64,000 bases of DNA from Salinigranum salinum (GTDB taxonomy: Archaea > Halobacteriota > Halobacteria > Halobacteriales > Haloferacaceae). The stretch covers positions 1 to 64,000 of the forward strand of contig NZ_VTOJ01000001.1 in assembly GCF_009176545.1 (NCBI RefSeq), in the 5' to 3' direction. Positions 52,213 to 60,184 of this stretch are shown in pieces. Made by a program: the position numbers and the translations under genes. The notes under the pieces are model-generated. The model was not told where the DNA came from and ran no database searches. It worked only from the letters and a program-made list of their open reading frames with translations. Position 1 is the first letter of the stretch. Each line of letters opens with the position of its first letter.

Positions 52213-53091
52213 ATGGAGGTGAACTGTGAGGGCTGTGCCGGCTGCTGCGTCGACTGGCGACCCGTCTCGCCCGAACCGCTCGACCACGAGCGCCGGCGGG
52301 GACGCGTCCCACTGGACGACGCCTACAACCTCGTGCCACTGGCGCGCGAGGAGATCGGTCGGTTCGTCGACGCGGGGTACGGCGACGCGCTCGTGCCGCG
52401 GCTCTGGCACCCCGAGACACGGGACGACCGCGTGACCGTCGACGGCCACGCCGTGGCCGCCATCGAGGGGCGACCGGCGTTCGTCGTCGGCCTCCGGAAC
52501 GTGCCGAAGCCGGTGGCTCCGTTCGGGCTCGACCGCCGGTGGCTGCGGACGTGCGTCTTCCTCGACCCGACGACGCTGCAGTGTCGGATTCACGACGACC
52601 GGCTCTACCCCGGCGAGTGTGCCGACTACCCCGGACACAACCTCGCGCTCGAGGTGGAGACGGAGTGCGAACGGGTCGAACGCGTCCACGGGGGGACGCG
52701 CCTGCGAGACCGAAGCGATCCGCCGACGGGCCATCTGAGGCTTGGACCCGAGGCACTCGGGACGAGGGTGTTCGCCCACCCCGAACCGGCGCGTCTCGAC
52801 GGGGTCGTCGCCCGACTCGTCGCCCGCGACCTCCGACCCGCGGATCGGGCGGAGTTCGTCGGCTGTGCGGTGGGGTCGACGCCGGGGTCGCTCGCGGTCG
52901 ACGACGAGCGTGCGGCGACGGCCAGGCGACGAACGCGACACGCGTCGTCGTGGGTTGGCCGCTCGGTCGACGACTGGACCGCGGTGGCGGGGCGCGTCGA
53001 CGAGCACGCGCCGGACGCGAACGGGCGGATCGAGGAGTCGAACGGCGCACCCCCGACGCCAGGATGGGGCGCCGACGGCGGCAAGGATTAA
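52213..53091 (+). CDS. YkgJ-family cysteine-cluster protein
   Basis: The 292-residue protein starts MEVNCEGCAGCCVDWRPVS. CEGCAGCC at residues 5-12 and CVFLD...CRIHDDRLYPGECADYP near 120-145 are the metal-binding cysteine motif of YkgJ-like (zinc/iron-chelating) proteins. The remaining C-terminal half (150-292) has no recognised domain and ends in an acidic, low-complexity tail. The function is unknown. A TATA-like GCTATGTCAC (52183-52192) lies ~28 nt ahead of the ATG. Confidence 0.85.
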   Translation: MEVNCEGCAGCCVDWRPVSPEPLDHERRRGRVPLDDAYNLVPLAREEIGRFVDAGYGDALVPRLWHPETRDDRVTVDGHAVAAIEGRPAFVVGLRNVPKPVAPFGLDRRWLRTCVFLDPTTLQCRIHDDRLYPGECADYPGHNLALEVETECERVERVHGGTRLRDRSDPPTGHLRLGPEALGTRVFAHPEPARLDGVVARLVARDLRPADRAEFVGCAVGSTPGSLAVDDERAATARRRTRHASSWVGRSVDDWTAVAGRVDEHAPDANGRIEESNGAPPTPGWGADGGKD

Positions 53092-53116
53092 TTCGTTTCG
53101 GACCCTCGACAGACGC

Positions 53117-54280
53117 ATGAAGGTTTTCGTCACGGGTGCGACCGGGTTCATCGGAGGGCGGCTCGTTCCCGCACTGCAGGAGGCGGGGCACGAGGTGAGT
53201 GTCCTCACCCGGGACGCCACGCGGTACGCGGGGCCCCCGGACGTGCACGTGATCGAGGGCGACCTCCTGGAGCCGGAGTCGTTCCGGCTCGTCGGCCGGG
53301 CCGACGAAGTGTCGGCGGGGAAGGCGACGGAGACGTCGGCAGGGAAGGCGACAGAGACGTCGGCAGGGAAGGCGACAGAGACGTCGGCAGGGAAGGCGAC
53401 GGAGACGACGACGGGGACGAACGCCGAAACCGGGCCACTCGGCGACGTGCTGGCGTCGCTCGGCGTGGAGGCGGCGTACTACCTCGTCCACTCGATGGGC
53501 ACAGGTGGGGACTTCGAGTCGCGGGACCGGACGGCGGCGCGGACGTTCACCCGCGGCACCTCGGCGGCGGGCGTCGAGCGCGTGATCTACCTCGGGGGGC
53601 TGGGTGCGGACCGCGACAGCCTGTCGCCACACCTCCGCTCGCGGCGAGAGGTCGAACGGGTCCTCGGCGAGGGCGAGGCGGCGGTGACGACGCTCCGGGC
53701 GGCCATCATCGTTGGCGCGGGGAGCGCGAGTTTCGAGCTGGTCCGGCAACTCTCCTCGCGACTGCCGGTGATGGTGACGCCGCGGTGGGTCGAGACGCCG
53801 TGTCAGCCCATCGCGGTCGACGACGTCGTCGCCTACCTCGTCGGCGTCCTCGACGTCCCGGAGACGGCGGGCGAGACGTACGAGATCGGCGGGCCCGAGG
53901 TGCTCACGTACCGCGAGATCATGCGCCGGACGGGCCGACAGCTGGGCCAGGAGCCGTACATCATCTCCGTCCCCGTCCTCACGCCGCGGCTGTCGGCGTA
54001 CTGGCTCGACCTCGTGACCGACGTTCCAGGGGAGGTGGCCCACCCGCTCATCGAGGGGCTGAAGAACCCCGTCGTCGCGAACGACACTCGCATCCAGCAG
54101 CTCGTCGACGTCGACCTGACGCCGTTCGACGTGGCCGTCGCCCGGGCACTCGGTCGCGAGCCGGCGACCGAGGAGGCGGTGTCCATCGAGGTCCGACCGA
54201 CGACGGATGCCGACGACCGAGGCACCGACACGGTCACCGGCACCGACTCCGGAACGGAAGCGGGGACGGAGATACGGTGA
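53117..54280 (+). CDS. NmrA/extended SDR-like NAD(P)-binding protein with 24-bp repeat
   Basis: The 387-residue protein begins MKVFVTGATGFIGGRLVPALQ. TGATGFIGG binds the nucleotide, and YYLVHSMGTGGDFESRD near residue 118 and SRREVERVLGEGEAAVTTLRAA near 178 fit the NDUFA9-like/NmrA group. A 32-residue insert after residue 65 consists of four SAGKATET repeats at 53312-53407. The C-terminal ~50 residues are polar and disordered. It overlaps the next gene by 4 nt (GTGA), so the two are coupled. Confidence 0.88.
   Translation: MKVFVTGATGFIGGRLVPALQEAGHEVSVLTRDATRYAGPPDVHVIEGDLLEPESFRLVGRADEVSAGKATETSAGKATETSAGKATETSAGKATETTTGTNAETGPLGDVLASLGVEAAYYLVHSMGTGGDFESRDRTAARTFTRGTSAAGVERVIYLGGLGADRDSLSPHLRSRREVERVLGEGEAAVTTLRAAIIVGAGSASFELVRQLSSRLPVMVTPRWVETPCQPIAVDDVVAYLVGVLDVPETAGETYEIGGPEVLTYREIMRRTGRQLGQEPYIISVPVLTPRLSAYWLDLVTDVPGEVAHPLIEGLKNPVVANDTRIQQLVDVDLTPFDVAVARALGREPATEEAVSIEVRPTTDADDRGTDTVTGTDSGTEAGTEIR
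53312..53407 (+). repeat. 24-bp coding tandem repeat (four units)
   Basis: Four units of 24 bp encode SAGKATET. The first differs in two bases from the other three (third-position changes). They lie in the NmrA-like gene after the nucleotide-binding domain. The array can change length without breaking the frame. Confidence 0.95.
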
Positions 54281-55005
54281 CGCGGACGGAGACGAGCACG
54301 ACACCGCCGGACGACGCGCCGCAGTACGGCGAGACGTGGGTGTACGAGAGCATCGTCGGTGCGCTCCCCGGCGCGTCGCTGTCCGAACGGACGGCGGTCG
54401 CCCTCCAGGTCGCGATCTTCCAGGCGAGCCTGTTCGTCCTCGCGTGGGTGTACGACCTCTGGCCCGTCGTGCCCGCGGGCACGGCGGCGATCGGCGTCGC
54501 CGCGGTCGGGAGCGTCCTCATGCTGCGGTTCAGCACGGCCACCCGCCGGCTGGCGCTCCCGTCGACGTACCACAGGTTCCTGTTCTCGTCGGGGATCGAG
54601 GTCGTACTCGGCGTCCTCGCGTTCGTCGCGCTCGTCACGCACCTGTTCGTCTTCGACCCGCGGGCGGAGGGACCGGCGCTCCTGACGACGCTGTTCGGTC
54701 CCGATCCGCCGGTGATCGTCGTCTACCTGATGCTCCTCGTGCTGTGGGACCTCTGTTACCGCATCGGGACGTCGTGGTGGGCGGCCGTCGTCGCGGCGTG
54801 GCGTTCGTACCGGTACACGTTCGACGGCGAGACGGCCGCGGCGCTCCGGCGAACTGACGCGACCAACATCACGTTCGGACTGATCCAGGTGGCGCTACTG
54901 CCGTTCCTCCGCGACCAGCCCGTCCTGTTCGCGGCGGTGCTGGGACACGTCGTCGCCGTGACCCTCGTCTCGGCGCTCGCGCTCGCGACGATCCAAACGG
55001 AGTGA
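54277..55005 (+). CDS. Multi-pass membrane protein
   Basis: The 242-residue protein starts with GTG as MTRTETSTTPPDDAPQYGE. At least five hydrophobic helices occur (about residues 40-58, 62-80, 98-118, 132-150, 205-225), with FDGETAAALRR in a cytoplasmic-like loop. No transport or catalytic motif was recognised. GTG at 54277 overlaps the stop of the NmrA-like gene (GTGA), which indicates translational coupling. The pair may act together at the membrane. Confidence 0.82.
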   Translation: MTRTETSTTPPDDAPQYGETWVYESIVGALPGASLSERTAVALQVAIFQASLFVLAWVYDLWPVVPAGTAAIGVAAVGSVLMLRFSTATRRLALPSTYHRFLFSSGIEVVLGVLAFVALVTHLFVFDPRAEGPALLTTLFGPDPPVIVVYLMLLVLWDLCYRIGTSWWAAVVAAWRSYRYTFDGETAAALRRTDATNITFGLIQVALLPFLRDQPVLFAAVLGHVVAVTLVSALALATIQTE

Positions 55006-55032
55006 GCCTCCTTCTACCCGAACAGGGAGCCG

Positions 55033-55206
55033 TTACTGCTCTTTGATCCGCTTGAACTGGTCGAGAAGTGCCTCGGCAGAGTCACCGGAGTCGTACTCGA
55101 TCGTTCCCTGGTAGACGACGCGCTCGTCGTCGAACGCGGCGTCCACCTGCGAGGTCTTCTGTTCGCGGCGCTCGTGCTCGTCCTCGTCATAGGCACCCAT
55201 TGACAT
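55033..55206 (-). CDS. Small haloarchaeal protein, DUF5786-type (57 aa)
   Basis: On the minus strand ATG at 55206 gives MSMGAYDEDEHERREQKTSQ, continuing VDAAFDDERVVYQGTIEYD and SGDSAEALLDQFKRIKEQ. It is a charged, short protein with the size and pattern of the haloarchaeal DUF5786 family, recalled from memory. An alternative ATG at 55200 is two codons inside. A TATA-like TTATATATTA (about 55230-55239) lies ~28 nt upstream. The function is unknown. Confidence 0.85.
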   Translation of the reverse strand: MSMGAYDEDEHERREQKTSQVDAAFDDERVVYQGTIEYDSGDSAEALLDQFKRIKEQ

Positions 55207-55510
55207 GGTATACGTTATCTTGGAAAGTTGCTAATATATAATTTCCGGTGAACGGCCCACCAGGGGCACGAAAACCATCTGCCTGCGGAGGGGGTGGGAT
55301 CCACAAGGGAGGTGACACCACCGCTGCGATGCGACGCGGTCGTCCCGGCGAACTGACGAGTTCCCCCGTAATACGGTCCCAGACGTGGTCGGGACGGACG
55401 ACGGGGGCGCGTGGCGTGGACGGTGATGCAGGTCGGACACGCGTCGGGTCGTACAACTCCAACCGGCCCGACGACGGACAGTATAAACATCCCCACCGAG
55501 TACGTCGACC
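55207..55510. other. Intergenic region between two divergent leaderless genes
   Basis: This 304-bp segment carries TTATATATTA near 55235 on the minus strand and GTATAAAC near 55478-55486 on the plus strand as divergent promoters. The middle is GC-rich. No supported ORF or RNA gene lies in between. Confidence 0.5.
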
Positions 55511-56500
55511 GTGGCACGACCACTCCGCTTCCGACACGCCCCCGGTCGATGGACGCTCGATCGGGTCCGGCGTGACGTCTACGCCGACCTCGACGCCAAC
55601 CTCGGGGCGACGATGTCCCACCCGTGGTACCGACAGCCCGACGGCTACGACGCCCGGCGATTCGACATGGACAACGGCGACACGGCCCTGCTCGCGTGGA
55701 CCGACGACGTCGCCTACTGGGTCGGTAACACCGAGACGCCCTCGGCACTCTGGCGGACGGACAAGATCGCGCTCGACGAGGCCCCGCCCGAACTGACGGA
55801 GTGGGTCGAACGGGAACTCCTCGCCGAACTCCACGAGGAGTCGCCGTGGCTGAAGCCCTACCCGACGCTGTCGTGGTTCTTCCTCCCCGTGTTCTGCTCG
55901 AAGGACGGCCGCGAGACGACCAGGGCGTTCTTCGCCGAACACGCCGCCGGCTTTCCGGACGCCTCGCGCGACGAGGCGCTCGACTTCTACGAGTCGTTCC
56001 TCGCGACGGGCGTCTTCGACCCCTACCGCGAGCTGATGGCGGGGAAGCTCGGCACGTCGACGTCGCTCGATCTCGTGCGGATGAGCGCCGCGATGGGCGA
56101 GTTCAACGCCGCGAAATTCCTCCACGACGCCGGCTACGCGATCGAACCCGAGGCCGAAGTGACGACCGGCCACTCGCTCGACTTCCGGGTCGAGAAGGAC
56201 GGACGGGTGACGCTCGTCGAGGTGACGCGGCCGCTCCCCCCGAACAGACGGGCGGCGAACACGCCCGTGGCCGCCGTGCGCGACACGGCGCAGACGAAGA
56301 CCGACGGCCAGCTAGAACGACACGCGGGCGGTGCGGTGCTGTTCGTCGACTGCTCGTCGTTCCCCGACGACGACTGGCGGGCGGTGCTCGGCGAGAAGCC
56401 GGAGCTCCGACACCGGCCGGCCGTCGCCTTTCGCGTCCGGCCCGACGGCCGCGTCGAGGGGTACACCAAGGGGAGCGTTCCCCTGGACCTGCCGTTCTGA
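55511..56500 (+). CDS. Conserved haloarchaeal protein with PD-(D/E)xK-like region (DUF5784-type)
   Basis: The 329-residue protein starts with GTG as MARPLRFRHAPGRWTLDRV. The C-terminal third (residues ~195-290) looks like a restriction-endonuclease-like fold: AAKFLHDAGYAIEPEAEV, then LDF with Asp224 and VEVTRP with Glu237, and QTKTDGQLERH near 263. The lysine normally in the ExK motif is replaced by Thr239, so catalysis may be lost. The N-terminal part (FFLPVFCSKDGR) is conserved but unassigned. A TATA-like GTATAAAC lies 27 nt ahead of the GTG. Confidence 0.75.
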   Translation: MARPLRFRHAPGRWTLDRVRRDVYADLDANLGATMSHPWYRQPDGYDARRFDMDNGDTALLAWTDDVAYWVGNTETPSALWRTDKIALDEAPPELTEWVERELLAELHEESPWLKPYPTLSWFFLPVFCSKDGRETTRAFFAEHAAGFPDASRDEALDFYESFLATGVFDPYRELMAGKLGTSTSLDLVRMSAAMGEFNAAKFLHDAGYAIEPEAEVTTGHSLDFRVEKDGRVTLVEVTRPLPPNRRAANTPVAAVRDTAQTKTDGQLERHAGGAVLFVDCSSFPDDDWRAVLGEKPELRHRPAVAFRVRPDGRVEGYTKGSVPLDLPF

Positions 56501-56533
56501 ACCGGACGGGCTCACCGTCGCGATCCGGGCCGA

Positions 56534-56779
56534 TCACGACCACAGACGTCGGTCGCGGGGCGACGCCGCGGCGTGGAGCGCGAGGCCGACGACGCCGGGG
56601 CCGAAGACGGCGACGACCGCCGCGAGGGCGACGCTTCCGGCGAGCGGCGCGGGGATGCCACAGAAGTCGACGAGACAGACCTGCGTGCCCCCGAGGTCAA
56701 GGACGGTCCCGCCACCGACGCCGCCGGGTGCGACGAAGACCCCGAACACGACGAGTATTGCGACCGGCCAGCCGTCCAC
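56534..56779 (-). CDS. Possible two-helix membrane protein
   Basis: A GTG at 56779 gives 81 residues with two hydrophobic helices (about residues 5-22 and 47-66). A loop has QVCLVDFCGIPAP with two Cys, and the tail is LHAAASPRDRRLWS. The frame stays open upstream to 57064, but that part has the composition of noncoding DNA. No Shine-Dalgarno or TATA box is visible. It is convergent with the DUF5784-like gene. Confidence 0.4.
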   Translation of the reverse strand: MDGWPVAILVVFGVFVAPGGVGGGTVLDLGGTQVCLVDFCGIPAPLAGSVALAAVVAVFGPGVVGLALHAAASPRDRRLWS

Positions 56780-56939
56780 CGTGAAGCGCAGTGCGGTCTC
56801 CGCCGAGGTCGCTCGGGCGAGAGGTGTCCAGACAGCGTCTGCCGCGAGCTCCGGGTTGGCACGCGGCCGGAGACGGTTCGAGCGTTGCTCGATCGAGGTG
56901 AGCGACGAAGCGAAAAGAGACCGACCGTCGGCGGGGTGT

Positions 56940-57224
56940 TCAGAAGGACTGCGGGGTCGGACCGTTCTCGCCGAGCGTGTACGCGTCGCGGTCGCTGTAG
57001 AAGCGTCGACCGATGGCACCGTGGGAGACCGCCGTGTACAGCGCGGTCGTGATGTCGTCCGCACAGGTGTAGGTCTCGGGCCCCATCCGACCGAGCACCT
57101 CGGCGACCGTCTCGCTCCCGTTCGCGTGCTCGATGACGTGGTCGCCGTGTTCGGAGACGAACTCCTCGCTGCTCAGTGGGTACTCGGTCGCGTCAATGAT
57201 GGCCTGGGTGCCGTTGAATCGCAT
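56940..57224 (-). CDS. Small haloarchaeal protein, DUF5789-type
   Basis: The 94-residue protein starts MRFNGTQAIIDATEYPLSSE. It matches the haloarchaeal DUF5789 pattern: a start near NGTQ..LEYP, the TVAEVLGRMG stretch near residue 40, and the C-terminal YSDRDAYTLGENGPTPQSF. The family resembles DUF2795-like proteins. The function is unknown. TATTATAG-like bases on the minus strand (about 57253-57260) lie ~30 nt upstream. Confidence 0.85.
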   Translation of the reverse strand: MRFNGTQAIIDATEYPLSSEEFVSEHGDHVIEHANGSETVAEVLGRMGPETYTCADDITTALYTAVSHGAIGRRFYSDRDAYTLGENGPTPQSF

Positions 57225-57380
57225 TGTATTCGTCCGAAATCCCCGCTCAACTATAATGGTTTTCCATGTATGACCTTAGTCCGTGGGGTGCCCCTTATCG
57301 TCTTAAAATGTCATGGACTGTCATGATGTAGTTTCTCTCACCGAGTGGAGACGTGAGATATTCGTCTCGGCCGACCGACA

Positions 57381-57392
57381 CAAAGCGCTTTG
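57381..57392. promoter_or_regulatory. 12-bp palindrome in the PHP gene promoter
   Basis: CAAAGCGCTTTG is a perfect inverted repeat. It covers the position expected for the TATA box of the PHP phosphoesterase gene (24-35 nt before ATG 57416). It could be both promoter and operator; only the palindrome is seen directly. Confidence 0.35.
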
Positions 57393-57415
57393 CGTGCCGA
57401 CGCCGGACGGTCGGC

Positions 57416-58210
57416 ATGAACACGGCAGGAGGGCCGGAGCTGGACCTCCACGTCCACACGACCGCGTCGGACGGAACGCTCGACCTCGACGAGGTGCCGG
57501 CCGCGGCGCGGCGGGCGGGCGTGACGACGGTCGCGGTGACCGACCACGACCGGCTCCACCCGGGGATCGACACGCCCGTGACGACCCGCGACGGCATCCG
57601 TCTGATCCGGGGTGTCGAACTCCGCGTCGACGCCGGCGACCAGCGCGTCGACCTGCTCGGCTACGCCGTCGAGACGGGAACGGGACTCGACGACGAACTC
57701 GCCCGCCTCCAGCGGAACCGGATCGAGCGTGGTCGCGCCATCGTCGACTGCGTCGAGGACGAGACGGGTGTGACCCTCGACGTCGACCTCGCCGACGGGA
57801 TCGGCCGACCCCACGTCGCCCGCGCGGTCGAGGCGAGCGAGGCACCGTACGACTACCAGGGCGCGTTCGACCACCTCATCGGGAACGACTGTCCGTGTTA
57901 CCGCGCCCGCGACCTTCCGACGTTCGAGTACGGTCACGAGCTTCTCGCCGAGGCGTGCGCCGTCGTCGCGCTCGCCCACCCGTTCCGGTACCCGGACGTC
58001 GCCGGCGCGCTCGACCTCGCGCGCGCCGTCGGGGGCGTCGAACGATACTACCCGTACGACCGGCCGGTCGCGACCGAGCGCGTCGAGCGGGTGGCACGCG
58101 AGGCGGGGCTGGTGCGGACCGGCGGGAGCGACGCACACGACCGGGTGCTCGGTCGCGCGGGGCTCGACGGGGAGGAGGCGCGGACGTTCCTCGCACGGCT
58201 CGACGAGTGA
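57416..58210 (+). CDS. PHP-domain metal-dependent phosphoesterase
   Basis: The 264-residue protein begins MNTAGGPELDLHVHTTASDG. LHVHTTASDGTLD (His ligands near residues 12-14), VAVTDHDRLHPG near 44, RGVELRVD near 70, and the C-terminal GGSDAHDRV carry the four conserved metal-ligand motifs of the PHP fold. Such proteins hydrolyse phosphate esters, for example histidinol-phosphate or nucleotides; the substrate is unknown. A longer ATG at 57353 is not supported. Confidence 0.9.
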   Translation: MNTAGGPELDLHVHTTASDGTLDLDEVPAAARRAGVTTVAVTDHDRLHPGIDTPVTTRDGIRLIRGVELRVDAGDQRVDLLGYAVETGTGLDDELARLQRNRIERGRAIVDCVEDETGVTLDVDLADGIGRPHVARAVEASEAPYDYQGAFDHLIGNDCPCYRARDLPTFEYGHELLAEACAVVALAHPFRYPDVAGALDLARAVGGVERYYPYDRPVATERVERVAREAGLVRTGGSDAHDRVLGRAGLDGEEARTFLARLDE

Positions 58211-58297
58211 GCCGGGAGCACCAGCCTCGCGCGCCCGCCGGACGAGGGAAGTGCCGGAGAAGGCAGACTTATCTTTCGTCGGGTCCGACGTGAAAGT

Positions 58298-58462
58298 ATG
58301 CGCTGTCACTACTGCGACCGCGAGGCCGCATACGCCGCCGAGAAAGACGGTGTGAAGGTCGGCCTCTGCGAGGAACACTTCCGCGAGCGGCTCGAGACGC
58401 TCGCGGAGTCCGACGAGCTCTCCGCCCTCCAGGAGCAGCTCGACATCGACCGGACCGAGTGA
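58298..58462 (+). CDS. Small zinc-binding haloarchaeal protein, DUF6757-type (54 aa)
   Basis: ATG at 58298 opens 54 residues: MRCHYCDREAAYAAEKDG, then VKVGLCEEHFRERLETLAE, ending LDIDRTE. CHYC with C..H in LCEEH could bind zinc. Size and pattern match the haloarchaeal DUF6757 family (recalled, not searched). A TATA-like ACTTATCTT (about 58267-58275) lies ~27 nt ahead. The function is unknown. Confidence 0.85.
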   Translation: MRCHYCDREAAYAAEKDGVKVGLCEEHFRERLETLAESDELSALQEQLDIDRTE

Positions 58463-58619
58463 AGGGTCGCGGTCCCGTTCGCCGGCGACGTACTGTCCCA
58501 CCCCGCTCTCTCCCCCCGTTCCGAGCGTCTCTCCGTCCGCCGTCCCACCGTGTGATCGTGCGACGTCGCCCGGCGTCACGTACGAACGTTTTACACGCTG
58601 GCCGGTGTGTACCCTGCCA

Positions 58620-58742
58620 ATGTGTCCAGGCAACGCCGGTGAACCCCCGACCATCGGACGGAGACGGCCGGACCGCGGCGACCGCCAGGAGCCACCTGGA
58701 GACGGTCGGACCGACCACGGGGCGCTGGTGTCGCCGTGGTAG
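58620..58742 (+). other. Leaderless 40-codon mini-ORF overlapping the PiT start
   Basis: TTTTACA-type bases (58588-58595) lie ~28 nt before ATG 58620. The ORF (starting MCPGNAGEPP) ends with TAG at 58740-58742, overlapping the PiT GTG (58736) by 7 nt in another frame. Its second half is Arg/Pro/Asp-rich and looks non-conserved. It may be a leader with a regulatory effect on the permease, or chance. Confidence 0.3.
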
Positions 58743-59944
58743 CCGTCACGTTCTGGGCGCTGGTCGTGCTCGCGACGCTGACGGGACTCGCGACGGCGTG
58801 GGCGCTGGGAGCGAACAGCAACTCCCCACCCTTCGCGCCCGCCATCGGCGCGAACGCGATCTCGACGATGCGAGCCGCGTTCCTCATCGGGATCCTGGCC
58901 GCGCTGGGCGCGCTTACACAGGGTGGCAGCATCTCCGAGACGGTCGGTGCGGGGCTCATCAACGGCGTCTCGATCTCGTCGCTCGCCGCCACGGCGGGGC
59001 TGTTGAGCGCGACGGCGTTCATGGCGTTCGGCGTCTACACGGGCTACCCGGTGCCCGCCGCGTTCGCGACCACGGGTGCGATGGTCGGCGTGGGTCTCTC
59101 GCTCGGCGGCGACCCGGCGTTCGACACCTACCGTCGGATCGCGACCTTCTGGGTGCTGGTGCCGCCGGTCTCCGGGGGACTGGCGTACCTCACCGCGACG
59201 CTCTTGCGGCGCGACGACATCCCCGAGACGGTCGGCGTGCCCCTCCTGGCCGCGGTCGTCGGCGGGATCGTCGCGAACGTCCAGCTGGGGGTGATCCCGT
59301 CACCCAGTGGTGGTGAACAGGGCTCTCTCGCGGCGTTCTTCGGAGGGTTCGTCGAGACCCCCGTCGTCGCCGCCGGGTTCGAACTCGACCACGTGCTGGT
59401 GACGCTCGTCGTCGCCGCCGTGAGCTTCCAGTTCATCCGCCGACGAACCCAGGAGTCCGTCGACCGCGGCGTCCGGACCTTTCTCGTGTTGCTCGGGAGC
59501 GTCGTCGCCTTCTCCAGCGGGGGGAGTCAGGTCGGCCTAGCGACCGGGCCGCTCGAGAACCTCTACCGGGCCGAACTCGGACTCCCCGGGATCGCGCTGC
59601 TCGCCGTGGGCGCGACCGGAATCCTCGGCGGGGCGTGGATGGGTGCGCCGCGGCTCCTCCAGGCCACGTCGAGGGAGTACGCCCAGTTGGGCGTTCGGCG
59701 GTCGATCGCCGCGCTCGTCCCCGGCTTTATCATCGCCCAGACCGCCATCGCGCTCGGCATCCCCATCTCGTTCAACAACATCATCATCTCGGGGGTCATC
59801 GGCGGGGGGCTCGCCGGTGGATCGGCAGGCGTGTCGCGCCGGAAGATCGGGGTGACGCTCCTGTTCTGGGTGCTCACGCTCGTCACGTCCGTGGGCGTGG
59901 GGTTCGGCCTCTACCGGCTGTTCGCGACGCTACTCGGCGTCTGA
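58736..59944 (+). CDS. PiT-family inorganic phosphate permease
   Basis: The 402-residue membrane protein starts with GTG as MVAVTFWALVVLATLTGLATA. It has about 10 hydrophobic helices. The two PiT signature halves are present: GANSNSPPFAPAIGANAIST at residues ~25-45 and SFNNIIISGVIGGGLAGGS near residue 340. GGVFFGF-type residues between them fit phosphate/anion permeases coupled to Na+ or H+. No Pho-type operon partner lies beside it. The start overlaps a leaderless mini-ORF. Confidence 0.92.
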   Translation: MVAVTFWALVVLATLTGLATAWALGANSNSPPFAPAIGANAISTMRAAFLIGILAALGALTQGGSISETVGAGLINGVSISSLAATAGLLSATAFMAFGVYTGYPVPAAFATTGAMVGVGLSLGGDPAFDTYRRIATFWVLVPPVSGGLAYLTATLLRRDDIPETVGVPLLAAVVGGIVANVQLGVIPSPSGGEQGSLAAFFGGFVETPVVAAGFELDHVLVTLVVAAVSFQFIRRRTQESVDRGVRTFLVLLGSVVAFSSGGSQVGLATGPLENLYRAELGLPGIALLAVGATGILGGAWMGAPRLLQATSREYAQLGVRRSIAALVPGFIIAQTAIALGIPISFNNIIISGVIGGGLAGGSAGVSRRKIGVTLLFWVLTLVTSVGVGFGLYRLFATLLGV

Positions 59945-60059
59945 GTCGGGGTCGGACCCGGCGTGCGACGACCGTCGTCGCCCGAACACGCACTTCGCCG
60001 ACGGTGGACGCTGTTCTCCCGAGTTCAGGCGTTGTGGACGTTGATGCGGGCGGGGAGTT

Positions 60060-60093
60060 GTCTACGTGTGGATGGGAAACCGTCTACGTGTGG
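60060..60093 (+). promoter_or_regulatory. 12-bp direct repeat, 22-bp period, ahead of the histidine kinase
   Basis: GTCTACGTGTGG occurs at 60060-60071 and again at 60082-60093, exactly 22 bp apart (about two helical turns). It lies ~95-125 bp upstream of the kinase ATG. A hairpin GCCGT/ACGGC follows at 60109-60123, and the likely TATA at about 60151-60163 is further down. This is a plausible activator or repressor site. Confidence 0.4.
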
Positions 60094-60184
60094 GTGACCG
60101 CTCTGATGCCGTCGGAAACGGCACGTGGTATGTATGTAGTATCTAAAGAAGCGGTTATTATTACGTAGATTATGTTTTCGGACG

